A stretch of 35,896 bases of DNA from JBBDJB01 sp040880125 (lineage in GTDB: Bacteria > Planctomycetota > Planctomycetia > Pirellulales > JBBDJB01): NCBI GenBank assembly GCA_040880125.1, contig JBBDJB010000019.1, positions 1 to 35,896 of the forward strand, in the 5' to 3' direction. The notes under the pieces were generated by a model that did not search any database, had not been told where the DNA came from, and saw nothing but the letters and a program-made list of their open reading frames with translations. The position numbers and the translations under genes are program-made. Shown here one piece after another: positions 8,830 through 20,100 of the stretch. How positions within the stretch are numbered: position 1 is the first letter of the stretch; every line of letters begins with the position of its first letter.

Positions 8830-10569
8830 CTAGTCTGCGTCTCTTTCCGCGGCGGGCCGCCGCGCGAGCGGCATGTTGGCCAGGATGACGCCGTAGACCT
8901 CGCCGCCCGCGTTGCGCTGGAAGACGATCTCTTCACCCTCGTACAAACCGGGCGGGCAGGCGAAGACCTCGGTGTTGACCGGACGCAGCCGGTAGTCATA
9001 CAAGTTTTCGGTCATCATATAGAGATGCCCGTGCCGGATGGAGACGATTAGCGGAATAAAGTCCGGACCGTAGCTGCCGACATACTGCTGCCAGCGCTCC
9101 GGCGGGTTCATCGACTGGTCCTGGCGGACGCGGCGAAAGATCTGATCCATGAAACGAAAGCGGTCTGGCTGCTCGGCATCTCGCTCGAACGCCAACTCGG
9201 AGCCGTCCCACAGCCGTCCGCTGGCGCGAAAGGTGTTCTCGCTGGTAGCCTGAAGTTCCAACGGCTGGCCGGAAACGATGCCGCTCAACTGCCCGTTATG
9301 CAGAGTAAGCTCTGCCCAATAGCTTTCAGATTCGTATTGGCCGGCCATGGCGGCCAGCCGCTGCTGCGGCAACTCGACGGTCTGCGGCGGGACGGGCGGT
9401 TGTTCATCGAGCTTCGCCTGGAGCAACGCACCGAGCGCCGCGTCGCTGATGCGGTCGACCGGGCCGGTGGTGATGTCGTCGTTGGCCAGTACGATCACGG
9501 CCAGCTTCTCCTCCGGCAAAGCGACCAGCGAGGAGGTGAAGCCGTAGACGGCGCCGCTGTGCTGGACGGTCTTGTGCCCTCGAAATGTGCCGACGAGGAA
9601 GCCCAGCCCGAATCCGGTGTCCGCATCGGCCTGTTGCGGCGTGAACATCTCCTGCAGCGTGGCGTGGCGAATCATCTGCGTGTCGCCCGCCCGGCCATCG
9701 GCAAAGAGCATGCTGACGAAGCGGCCAAGGTCTTCGGCGGTGGAGTACAAGTTGCCGGCGGGAATGGTTCCCAGTTCGAAGCGCGGTGACTCAATTTCGC
9801 GAAAGCCGCCCTCAGGCTGGGCCACGTAAAGATAGCCGGTGGCCAGGTGCTCGCGAATCGTGTCATCGGGGAGGAAGGCCGAGCGGTTCATCCCGAGCGG
9901 GGCGAGGACCTGGCGCTGCTGATAATCGACGAACGGCTGATCGGCGCGGCGAGCCGTGATGTGGCCGACCAGCGAGACGCCGATATTCGAGTACTTGGTG
10001 CGGTCGCCCGGCCGATACGTCAGCACGCACGGCTGGATGCTGCGGACCACCGCCTCCGGCGACGGCTCGCTGTCGTCGAAGTATCCGCCCACGGGCGATT
10101 CCCGAAACATGCCAGAGCGGTGCGACATCAGCCGCCGCAGCGTGATCGGCAGGCCGGCGTCGAAGGGTTTGACCGGGGCGAGGGCCGGGTCGTAATCGGT
10201 GATCGGAGCGTCCAGGTCCAGTTGGCGCTGTTCCACGAGCCGCATCGCGCCGATCGCGGTGAACAGTTTGGAGATCGAGCCGACGCGGTACACTGTCTCC
10301 GGGCCGGCCGTTACCCCTCGCTCTTTATGAGCCATGCCGAAGCCGCCGCTGTGGACGATCCGCTGGTCGTCGACCAGGGCGATCGACACGCCGGTGATGT
10401 GCCCCGCTTCGACTTCGCGGTTGGCGACTTCTTCAACCTGCGCAATGGCCTCGCTGTAATCGGTTTGCTGGGCAGCAGTGGGGTGTGCGAAGATCGCAAC
10501 GAGCAGACCACAAGCGGTCAACGTCGCGATGGCGATAGGTACGTCGCATCCGTAACCGCGAAGTGACAT
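8830..10569 (-). CDS. Exported serine hydrolase, beta-lactamase/penicillin-binding fold, 579 aa
   Basis: Signal peptide (residues 1-33, cleavage likely near TAA|QQ). The class C beta-lactamase-like domain (about 38-380) has all three catalytic motifs: Ser98-I-S-Lys101 (nucleophile and base), Tyr193-S-Asn195, and His337-S-Gly339 in VQHSGAVYGF. A C-terminal lipocalin-like beta domain (about 395-579) follows, as in many members annotated as D-aminopeptidases, esterases or class C-like hydrolases. Substrate cannot be deduced. First gene of a two-gene minus-strand unit with the DUF819 membrane protein. ATG at 10569 is chosen because the signal peptide starts there. Length is normal for members with the extra C-terminal domain. 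Confidence 0.87.
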   Translation of the reverse strand: MSLRGYGCDVPIAIATLTACGLLVAIFAHPTAAQQTDYSEAIAQVEEVANREVEAGHITGVSIALVDDQRIVHSGGFGMAHKERGVTAGPETVYRVGSISKLFTAIGAMRLVEQRQLDLDAPITDYDPALAPVKPFDAGLPITLRRLMSHRSGMFRESPVGGYFDDSEPSPEAVVRSIQPCVLTYRPGDRTKYSNIGVSLVGHITARRADQPFVDYQQRQVLAPLGMNRSAFLPDDTIREHLATGYLYVAQPEGGFREIESPRFELGTIPAGNLYSTAEDLGRFVSMLFADGRAGDTQMIRHATLQEMFTPQQADADTGFGLGFLVGTFRGHKTVQHSGAVYGFTSSLVALPEEKLAVIVLANDDITTGPVDRISDAALGALLQAKLDEQPPVPPQTVELPQQRLAAMAGQYESESYWAELTLHNGQLSGIVSGQPLELQATSENTFRASGRLWDGSELAFERDAEQPDRFRFMDQIFRRVRQDQSMNPPERWQQYVGSYGPDFIPLIVSIRHGHLYMMTENLYDYRLRPVNTEVFACPPGLYEGEEIVFQRNAGGEVYGVILANMPLARRPAAERDAD

Positions 10570-10750
10570 TTATTTGCGCCTCATTGCCCACTCACGGTGA
10601 AGAGAATGTTCGCGCCTTTGATCTCGCCGTGCCGACTCGCAGCACATCAAAAGACTTCTTGCCCCCGCTAGGCTAATTCAACGCTGGGCGGTTCGCAATC
10701 GCCCCGGATATACGTCTCGCCGTACAGCGTGCTGGTGGCAACTTTTTTCT

Positions 10751-12235
10751 TCACGCCTCCGGAGTCCACTGCGTATCCGGTTCGAACGGAAACATCGGCC
10801 GACGACGACGCCGATACTCCAGTTCCCGCATGTCCGCCCGTGTCACGCCAGGTGTGTCGACCTGAACGATGTAGCGGCAGATCGGGGCATAGGCCGCCAG
10901 CGGCGCATTGACGCCCTTGGCAACCAGGCAACGGAACGCCGTCGGATCGAGGCCGCAACTGGTAAGTTGGCGCAGACTGAACGGCGGCACCCGCCGTGAC
11001 GTGACGAGTAGCGTCAAAACGCCGCTTCGCACAACGGCGCTGCGGCCCTGGTCCATCGTGGTAAATCCACCGTGCCGTGGCTGGTCCTCCTCAAACCGGC
11101 CGTCGTAACTGCCCACCAGTTCGAACCGGCCCACGATCGGTTCGCCGTGAAGCCGATCGCACTTGCCGCCGATCCGCAGGTCGATACTCTCGCCTAGCGT
11201 GACGCCATGAAGCGACTCCACGGTCTCCGGATCGGCCAGGCAGGCCAGCGAGGGACCGACACCTCGCGCCAACAGCGCCGCGGCCAGCAAAGTGCCGTCG
11301 CCGGGCGAGCCGCCTCCGACGTTGTCGCCCATGTCCAAGAGCAGCGTCGAGCCTTCTTGCCCAGCCGCCTTTTCCACCGCCTGATCGACGCCGACGTAAC
11401 TGCCGACAAAGCGCTCGCGATCGCGCCACAATCCCCCGGCCAGTTCGTTGGCCAGTTCCTGAGCACGGGCTGGATAACCGTCGGTAACGACCACCACTGC
11501 GCTGCCCATTTCCGGCACGTCGGCATAAGGAAAGCTAAGCAGGATGCTGGCGTCCAAGACGCCGGGTGACGCGCTGAGCTCCGGCAGGCGGTCGAAATGG
11601 TCGTGACACGGCGGCTCGTCGGTCCGCTGCCTGCTGATGTCGATCGCCATCGGCGGAAAGGCGGCCGCCTGCGCGAGCCGCACTTCGCCGCGGAGTGCCC
11701 GGGCCATCAGCCGCGCCGCATCGCGGCCGCGCCGGCGCTGATCGAGGTGCGGATTCGTGCGATACGCCAGCAGGGCGTCGCTCGCCGCCACCATGGCTGG
11801 AGAGAGATTCGCATGAGCGTCCAGCGTGACAATGATTGGTGTGTGCGGCCGCACCAACTGTCGCAGCCGGGCGAGCCAGTCGCCGTCAACGTCCGCGACC
11901 GCCTCGCTGACGGTGGCCCCGTGCAGCGCCACCAGCAGCCCGTCCAGCGGTGCCGCTCGCTCGAACTGCCGGGCCGTCTCCTCCCACAAGGCCGCGTGCG
12001 TTTGGGCATCGATCACGCCATAAGGAAGCGCCCGGGCGGCCAACAGTCCGACCGCGTTGATTTTTTCGGAATCAAGGCCTTCGAAAAAGCCGCCCAGTTC
12101 GTGGTGCGCGGCGGCCATGCGGCGGCGGATGTCGCTCCCAGCGGCGAGCAGGTCGCGCTCGAAGTCGGCGAGCGTAGTTCGCTCGGAGATGAACGTGTTG
12201 GACTCGTGCAGCAAGGCCACGATGCCGACTCTCAT
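10751..12235 (-). CDS. M81 family metallopeptidase (MlrC-like), 494 aa
   Basis: Relative of microcystinase C (MlrC), a zinc peptidase that degrades linearised microcystin fragments; most family members have unknown substrates. Visible: N-terminal GIVALLHESNTF (4-15); LVALHGATVSEAVADVDGDW (101-120); the zinc site TLDAHANLS (Asp139, His141) and YRTNPHLDQRRRG (His163); and the C-terminal MlrC domain signature LDMGDNVGGGSPGDGT (300-315). Length is typical. No signal peptide, so cytoplasmic. It is divergent from an RraA-like gene and separated by 163 bp, and together with the next gene may form a catabolic locus. The start ATG at 12235 opens directly into the conserved first strand, so the N-terminus is secure. 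Confidence 0.9.
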   Translation of the reverse strand: MRVGIVALLHESNTFISERTTLADFERDLLAAGSDIRRRMAAAHHELGGFFEGLDSEKINAVGLLAARALPYGVIDAQTHAALWEETARQFERAAPLDGLLVALHGATVSEAVADVDGDWLARLRQLVRPHTPIIVTLDAHANLSPAMVAASDALLAYRTNPHLDQRRRGRDAARLMARALRGEVRLAQAAAFPPMAIDISRQRTDEPPCHDHFDRLPELSASPGVLDASILLSFPYADVPEMGSAVVVVTDGYPARAQELANELAGGLWRDRERFVGSYVGVDQAVEKAAGQEGSTLLLDMGDNVGGGSPGDGTLLAAALLARGVGPSLACLADPETVESLHGVTLGESIDLRIGGKCDRLHGEPIVGRFELVGSYDGRFEEDQPRHGGFTTMDQGRSAVVRSGVLTLLVTSRRVPPFSLRQLTSCGLDPTAFRCLVAKGVNAPLAAYAPICRYIVQVDTPGVTRADMRELEYRRRRRPMFPFEPDTQWTPEA

Positions 12236-12398
12236 GTTGGTTCGCTTCGCTCGGTTGTACTGCCGCGGCCGGTCTCTCCCGCTGGCGCGTGCGGCAGTGC
12301 GGTTGCTCCGCCGGCGCTTCGGATGCTAAATTGTCGCTCGACCCGGCTCCATGTGCCAGTCCGCTTGCTCCCCACTCCTTTCGTTGGCGGCTCATTGA

Positions 12399-13067
12399 AT
12401 GGTCGAAAAACAGCCTGGCGAGTTTACCCTGGAAATGATGCGGACCTCGCTGTACAGCGCCGTGGTCTGTGACGCGCTGGATGGGCTGGGCTATCGCAAT
12501 CAGTCACCGCGGGTGCCGCTGGCGGCATTGACCAGCGACCGTGTGCTCGTGGGCCGCTGCAAGACCACGCTGTGGGGCGAGGTATTTCACACCGAGGAGA
12601 ACCCGTACGAGCTGGAACTGAAGGCGGTCGACGGCTGCATGTCGGACGACGTGTTGATCTGCGCCGCCGGCGGTTCGCGGCGCTCCGGGGTGTGGGGCGA
12701 GCTCCTTTCAACGGCCGCCCGCAACCGCGGCTGTGTCGGGGCGATCGTCGACGGCGCCGTCCGAGACGTGGTGAAAATGCGCCGCATGGACTTTCCGGTG
12801 TTCGCCCGCTCCACGTGCGTCTACGACAGCGCGCACCGGCAGCGGGTCGTGGCGATTGATGTCGCGGTCGAGATCGACGGAGTCGCCTTCACACCCGGTG
12901 ATCTGGTAATCGCGGATGTCGACGGTGTCGTCGTCGTCCCGCGGCAGGTCGAGCAGCAGGCCGTGGCCAGGGCTTGGGAAAAGGTTCATGCCGAAGACAC
13001 CGTACGCGAGGCGATTGCACAAGGCATGAAGGCCGGCGAGGCGTACCGGAAGTACGGTGTGCTGTAA
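12399..13067 (+). CDS. RraA-like family protein (HMG/CHA aldolase-type), 222 aa
   Basis: Member of the RraA/4-hydroxy-4-methyl-2-oxoglutarate aldolase fold. In the aldolases a metal ion and an Arg-Asp pair cleave or decarboxylate oxo-acids; RraA itself lacks activity and inhibits RNase E. Here WGELLSTAA (99-107) and GAIVDGAVRDV (114-124, Arg122-Asp123) keep the aldolase active-site pattern, and GDLVIADVDGVVVVP (167-181) is the usual C-terminal strand pair. Length (aldolases about 210-240) also favours an enzyme over the RNase inhibitor (about 160). The ATG at 12399 has only a weak ribosome binding site. A lyase-like gene follows 57 bp later on the same strand, so cotranscription is likely. 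The substrate is unknown. Confidence 0.85.
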   Translation: MVEKQPGEFTLEMMRTSLYSAVVCDALDGLGYRNQSPRVPLAALTSDRVLVGRCKTTLWGEVFHTEENPYELELKAVDGCMSDDVLICAAGGSRRSGVWGELLSTAARNRGCVGAIVDGAVRDVVKMRRMDFPVFARSTCVYDSAHRQRVVAIDVAVEIDGVAFTPGDLVIADVDGVVVVPRQVEQQAVARAWEKVHAEDTVREAIAQGMKAGEAYRKYGVL

Positions 13068-13111
13068 ACGGCCGTCGCTCCGCACGGGTCCCTTTGGAAT
13101 TGCTCGTTTAG

Positions 13112-13126
13112 AAAGTGACTCACTTT
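13112..13126 (+). promoter_or_regulatory. Inverted repeat overlapping the TTG start of the lyase gene
   Basis: AAAGTG (13112-13117) and CACTTT (13121-13126) are perfect reverse complements around ACT, and the second arm overlaps the TTG start at 13125. In RNA it would hide the start codon. It could be an operator half-site pair or chance; the stem is only 6 bp. Confidence 0.3.
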
Positions 13127-14066
13127 GAATCGTCCGCTGAGAGGACTCATCGCCGCAGTGCATACGCCCATGCACGAAGACGGATCACTGAATCTGGCTC
13201 AGGTGCCGCCGCTGATCAATCACATGCTCCAGTGTGGGCTGTCCGGACTGTACGTTCTGGGAAGCACCGGCGAAGGCGTGTCGCTTACCAGCCAGGAGCG
13301 ACGCCAGACCGCCGAGGCGTTTGTTGCTGCCGCGGACCATCGAATAGCGGTGGCCATCCAAGTCGGGCACAACAGCCTGCGCGAAGCGCGGGCTTTGGCC
13401 GCTCACGCGCAGCAGATCGGCGCCGATGCGTTCTCGGCGGTAGCGCCATCGTATTTCAAACTCTCCTCCCTGGAGAGTTTAGCCGACTGCATGGCGGAGG
13501 TTGCCGGCGGCGCGCCAAAACTGCCGTTTTATTACTATCATATTCCCGTGATGACGGGACTTGGGATCGATATGGCTCGCTTTCTACCGCTTGCGGCCGA
13601 GCGGATCGAGAACCTGGTCGGCGCCAAGTTCACCGCTCCGCAGATCGACATGTTGCAGGCATGTGTCCAGCTCGACGACGGGCGATTCGATATGCTCTTC
13701 GGCATGGACGAGATGCTGCTGGCGGGTCTGGCCGTGGGAGCCTGCGGTGCAGTCGGCACGACGTACAGCTTCGCAGCGCCTCTCTACCACCGCGTCGTCA
13801 ACGCCTTCGCCAGCGGAGACCTGGCGACCGCACGCCGGTGGCAGGCAACCGCTGTGCAGATGATTCGCACCGTGCAGGCTTTTCCGAACCAAGTGTTCAA
13901 GTCCGTGATGAAGATGGTGGGCGTCGACTGTGGGCCGGTGCGACTGCCGCTGGTTTGCCTTTCGGATGCGGACCAGCAGCGGCTTCGCGGAGAGCTCGAG
14001 TCGATCGGCTTCTTCGACTGGGCACTTGCCGCCGAAGGGCCGCGCCAGTCGACCTGGCCGGAGTAG
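13125..14066 (+). CDS. N-acetylneuraminate lyase-like aldolase (DHDPS/NAL superfamily), 313 aa
   Basis: Class I aldolase of the dihydrodipicolinate synthase/N-acetylneuraminate lyase superfamily. Motifs: GSTGEG (46-51, carboxylate binding), FYYYHIP (135-141) with the catalytic Tyr138, and Schiff-base Lys168 in VGAKFT. FYYYHIPxxTG and the following LFGMDEMLLAGLAVGACGAVG resemble the vertebrate-type sialate lyase (NPL) more than the E. coli NanA or DapA versions, so a sialate or other acyl-sugar-acid lyase is the best guess. The start is TTG: the first strand (RGLIAAVHTP) is conserved and the only in-frame ATG upstream of the core (Met16) would cut it off. No strong ribosome binding site; an inverted repeat overlaps the start. 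Follows the RraA-like gene by 57 bp. Confidence 0.85.
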   Translation: MNRPLRGLIAAVHTPMHEDGSLNLAQVPPLINHMLQCGLSGLYVLGSTGEGVSLTSQERRQTAEAFVAAADHRIAVAIQVGHNSLREARALAAHAQQIGADAFSAVAPSYFKLSSLESLADCMAEVAGGAPKLPFYYYHIPVMTGLGIDMARFLPLAAERIENLVGAKFTAPQIDMLQACVQLDDGRFDMLFGMDEMLLAGLAVGACGAVGTTYSFAAPLYHRVVNAFASGDLATARRWQATAVQMIRTVQAFPNQVFKSVMKMVGVDCGPVRLPLVCLSDADQQRLRGELESIGFFDWALAAEGPRQSTWPE

Positions 14067-14233
14067 TGATGGCGGCCGAGCTTTCTGCGGATTACGTGTT
14101 CCTAAGAAACGGGGCCGCAGCGCGGGGCCTTGCATTGGACGCGCGGCATGTCATCATGAAGCCCGCGTCGACGGAGTAACGTCGGCGGCACAGTCATTTT
14201 CGTTTGTCCGCGGCCGTACGATTGAACGACAAC

Positions 14234-14238
14234 AGGAG
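14234..14238 (+). promoter_or_regulatory. Shine-Dalgarno supporting the TTG start of ftr
   Basis: AGGAG ends 11 bases before TTG at 14250. No ATG or GTG lies in frame before the conserved N-terminal strand KIGNTIVDDTFAEAF, so this site decides the start. Confidence 0.6.
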
Positions 14239-14249
14239 ACCTCGCTCCG

Positions 14250-15140
14250 TTGAAGATCGGCAACACGATCGTCGACGATACCTTCGCCGAAGCTTTCGGC
14301 ATGCGCTTTACTCGCCTGATCGTCACGGCCGCGGATGATTACTGGCTCGACGCCGCGTTACGCGAACTGACCGGCTATAGCGCATCGGTGATCGCGTGCG
14401 ATGCCGAGACGGGCGTCGAGCGAATGCTCGCACCGGAAGAAACGCCCGACGGCCGGCCGGGGGCCGCGGTGCTGTTGTTCGGCTTTTCGACCGACGCGCT
14501 GGCGAAGTCGGTCCCCAACCGTGCGGGTCAGTGCGTGATGACCTGCCCGACGACCGCGCTGTTCAACGGTCTGACCGACGCTGCCGAGCGGATCGCATTG
14601 GGGAAGCACCTCCGCTTTTTCGGCGACGGCTTTCAAAAGAGCAAACTGCTCGAAGGGCGGCGCTATTGGCGCATACCGGTGATGGACGGCGAGTTTCTCG
14701 TCGAGGACAAGGCTGGAGTCGCCAAAGGGGTCGCCGGCGGAAATATTCTCATCCAGTCCGCGACGCAAGCCGCGGGGCTGGCCGCCGCCCGCCGGTCCAG
14801 TGCCGCGGTCGCCGAGACGCCCGGTGTGATCGCGCCTTTTCCCGGCGGAGTGGTCCGCAGCGGAAGCAAAGTCGGCTCGGTCTACAAGGGCTTGGTGGCC
14901 TCGACGTCTGATCCCCACTGTCCGACGTTGCGGGGCCGCGTGGATACCAAGCTGCACGACGGCGTAAACTGCGTTTATGAGATAGTGATCGACGGCATCG
15001 ACCAGCAGTCGGTGGCTACCGCCATGACAGCCGCGGCTCGCGCCGCCGCGGGCGAGGGCGTAATTGCGATCAGCGCTGGCAATTACGGCGGTAAGCTCGG
15101 CAAGTTTCACTTCCAATTGCACGAGTTACTCAAGGCGTAG
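14250..15140 (+). CDS. fhcD: Formylmethanofuran-tetrahydromethanopterin N-formyltransferase (Ftr)
   Basis: Transfers the formyl group between N5-formyl-tetrahydromethanopterin and methanofuran. In aerobic methylotrophs and planctomycetes it works with FhcABC to oxidise formaldehyde-derived C1 units to formate. The protein is colinear with Ftr over its whole 296 residues: NTIVDDTFAEAFGMR at the N-terminus, the central GKHLRFFGDGFQKSK, VAGGNILIQS, FPGGVVRSGSKVGS, and a C-terminal GVIAISAGNYGGKLGKFHF. Length matches (about 297). The start is TTG at 14250 with AGGAG upstream. No other C1 gene (fhcA, fhcB, fhcC, mch, fae, mtdB) is in the window, so this is an isolated copy. It is 183 bp downstream of the lyase-like gene and convergent with pckA. 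Confidence 0.93.
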   Translation: MKIGNTIVDDTFAEAFGMRFTRLIVTAADDYWLDAALRELTGYSASVIACDAETGVERMLAPEETPDGRPGAAVLLFGFSTDALAKSVPNRAGQCVMTCPTTALFNGLTDAAERIALGKHLRFFGDGFQKSKLLEGRRYWRIPVMDGEFLVEDKAGVAKGVAGGNILIQSATQAAGLAAARRSSAAVAETPGVIAPFPGGVVRSGSKVGSVYKGLVASTSDPHCPTLRGRVDTKLHDGVNCVYEIVIDGIDQQSVATAMTAAARAAAGEGVIAISAGNYGGKLGKFHFQLHELLKA

Positions 15141-15210
15141 CCGCGGTGCTCATTCCACTGGCCGCGGTGCGACCGGTGCTCCGGCCGCGTTCCTTTGCGT
15201 GGGAGCCGAT

Positions 15211-16824
<1,614 letters not shown>

Positions 16825-17108
16825 TTTGAAAACGGCTTGGTTAACAGTGGAGAAAGCCCGGCTGAGCACGCACCGCGTGTGCGGCGAGACAATTCGCTAC
16901 GCAAACGGTGCGCCCCCCTCGGCGAATACCATAGCGCATTGCAGAACGGACTATTGGTACCACAACCGGCAGCGCCAGCAAAAGACGGATTCCGCACCGG
17001 CCGGTGAGTTGCGCCGGGTGCGGCAGCGCCAGGTGCAGCGAATGTGGGCCAGAATAAAAGGCGCCGCTAATGTACCGAAGACGTGTGCCGACCGGCGGCG
17101 CAAAGCAG

Positions 17109-20100
17109 CTAATTCAGACGTATAATCGGCTGCGGATCGGCGGGGGCAGCCTGCCCGTCCTGCTGCTGCGGAACATCTCCCATGTCAATGAGCATGTAGC
17201 CGGACCAAAAGAGCGGGTGTGCGGCCGTCGGCGGATCGGGGACGTCGAAGCGCGCCAGCCGCGGCTCGGACTGGCTGTCCAGCGGTCGCTCGCTCGAAAG
17301 CTGAACACTGCGCTGCCAAGCCTCCGACGCCGGAGCGAACGGCAACTCCTGCACGAACTCTTGCACTAGATCGATGCTGGACCGCCCGCCGACGCGCCAG
17401 CGGCTGACTAGCGCCGTCCGCGTTCCGGTGGCCATCATGCCACAGGCGGCAAAAAACAGCTCGTCGCCGGGCGTAAGATTACTCCGCGAGCGCAGGCCGC
17501 TCTCGGCGGCCGTAATGAAGCCGGGCAGCAATAACTGACGAGGGCTGCCCCAGGGGAGCGACATCCACTGCTGCAGCGAGTCGCCGCGGGATTGCCCGAT
17601 CGGAGAGAAGCCGTAGGCATCGGACGTGCTGGTTTCGATCGTATCCAGCACGATCAGACGATCAGACAACAGACCGTACAACCCCACGGGCGCGCTCAGC
17701 GGCGTCGGAATCGCCCGCGCGCCGGGCACCGCCCCCCTGATCCTCTCAAACGCCAATTGTGCGATCGCCCCATCATCGCGGGGATACAATTCGCCCAGCA
17801 CGACGCCCGTCGATTTTACCTCTCCCACGCCGCCGCCGACCGGCACGGAAAGCGAAGCAGTCGGCGCGTACCGTACTCGCATCTGCGCGATGAGCGTCTC
17901 GCCCACGTCATTATGCACCAGCGCCTCGAACGGCAGATACCAGAGAAAATTGTCGGGCACGACGATCAATTCCTCGATGCCGCGCGTGGGGTCGACGTCC
18001 GAGCCGGTGAACAGCACGTCGAATACCTGCCGCGAGGCTACCTTCCAGTTGTCGCTGGTGACGTCTTCCAGCTCGAGTTGTCCGCTGGATTCACGATTAC
18101 CCAGCTCGGTTAGCAAGTTGACGATCGCATCGCGCACTGCCACCGGCGAGGCGACTTCCCAGACCGCCAAGTCCCGGTTGGAGACCATCAGGGCGAACAG
18201 CCGCGGCGAGGCGACGTGGAACGCCAGTACCGCCTGCCCGTCGGCAAGCTGTTCGCGAAGCTGCTCGGTGCGTGTGGCGGGCGGGAAGACCATTTCGCTC
18301 GGCGCGCGGCGCAGTGACATCTCGCGCAGCATCGTCTCGCGCGAGCTGCCGAGCTTGGCCAGTTGATTCCACCCCTGGATCTGCTGCCGTCGGACATCCG
18401 CCGCGTCCGGTTCCAGAGGCTGGCCGGCAAGCTCAGCGGCGATGGCGGCCGACTGTTGAGCAAGGTGAGCGTAGCTGGGATACCGCACCAGCAGCGCCTG
18501 ACGCTGCAGCGCCGCGGTTTGAGGCAACCGCTGCTCAGGCGCTTCGAGAATCCACCGCAGCGACAGCAGCCTGCCTCCCAGGGGAAGCGAACCGAAGAAG
18601 CGGCGCCGCTTCGCCAGGTCCGAGATCCACAGCGCTGTCTCGTACTCCTGGCGATCAAGGGCGGCCATAAACCAGTGATCGTAGGCCGAACGATGCGGAG
18701 TGAGCAGCATGCCGAACGTTTCGTAAGGATCCTCGGCCCAATGGGCCGCCAGCGGATCACTCAGCATCTGCTCGTAGAGTTCGATAGCCACTCGGGACGT
18801 GATGCCGCCCTTGAGAAATAAATCGTCGGCGAGGGCGAGTTGAAACAGCCGCACGGAACTAGTCCGCTTGGACGCCAACGCCGCCTGCAGCGCTGTGGCG
18901 GCCGGATTCGTTTGCCCCTGTTGTAGTTGGGCAAGCGCGGTAACGTAGCTCATCCGTCCACCTAAAGGACCGCCGGAGATGTCGGTGCGCGCGGCAGCGG
19001 TTCGGGCGTCTCGCAAAAACGCCTCCGCCAGTTGCGGCTGCCCCAGCTCCGCCTGATTCTCGGCGGCCAAGATCAGCATGCGAGTCTGGATCTGCCGCAA
19101 GTCTTCCTGGTTCGCCCAGGCAGCAGCCGTCACCAACGGTGCGTACATTCCGCCCGCGCCGGACATGAGATGATTCCGCTGGCCGTACGACAGCGCCTCC
19201 TCGACGACGCCGGCGTCATCGTAGTAGTACGCAGAGTAGCTGGCTTCGGCGAAGTAGTTGGCCGCCGCGGCGAAGTCGCCGCTGCGCATCGCCAACTTGC
19301 CAAGCTCTAACAAAGCCACGCAGGTGAGCGGATGATCGAATTGACCTCCGACCACCAGCGACGCCTTCAGGTAGCTCTCCGCCTGCGCAACTTCGCCCGA
19401 CGACAGGTGCGCCAGCCCAAGTTGCAGATCGAGCCAGGCACCGGACCAGTGGTTCGGTGGCCCCGGCCGGCGCGCCAGTGCGGCGAGCACCTTGTCGGTC
19501 ATCCGGGAGTGTATGGCGACGGGCCCGAGCAGTTCCGCGCGACGACGCAGCGCGAGTGCCGTGCAGCGGACGATTTCTTGCACGGCAATCGGATATAGCA
19601 TGGCCGGTTGAACGACGCCGCCGTACTCGATGATGGCGTTGTTATTGACGCGTCCCTGGGAGATCAACATCGTTTCGGGGAACTTGCCCAGCGCCGAATT
19701 GCGGCTGCTGACGCCCCAGGGAGGAACTTTGCGCGCGAGCGACGTATCGAGCGGAATGACTGGCGGAAACTGGACACGGATCATCCAGTCCGAATAGCTC
19801 ACGAACAGATCCAGGGCCGCATCGTAGTGCTCCAGTGCAAGCCGATACTCGCCCATCTGGTAGTACAGCTCGCCGATCATCGCCTCAATGCAGATCGAAT
19901 CGATCCACAGGCTCTGCGGCGATTTGATGCGGCTGGTCGAGCGAAAGCCCTTGAGCGCATCCTTATATTCGCCAGCATAAATGTTGTACGACGAGACATA
20001 GTACGACAGCGGCGGCGCACTGCGACCGGTCTGCGCTCGGGCTGCGGAGGGGAAGACAAGCGCCAAGACAATCGCCAGGCATCCAGCCCAGCTAGCCAAG

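Noticed and set aside
14069..14179. 36-codon frame two bases after the lyase stop, with GGAG 5 bases upstream
   Set aside because: No recognisable motif, very short, and the peptide composition is not distinctive; left out for lack of support.
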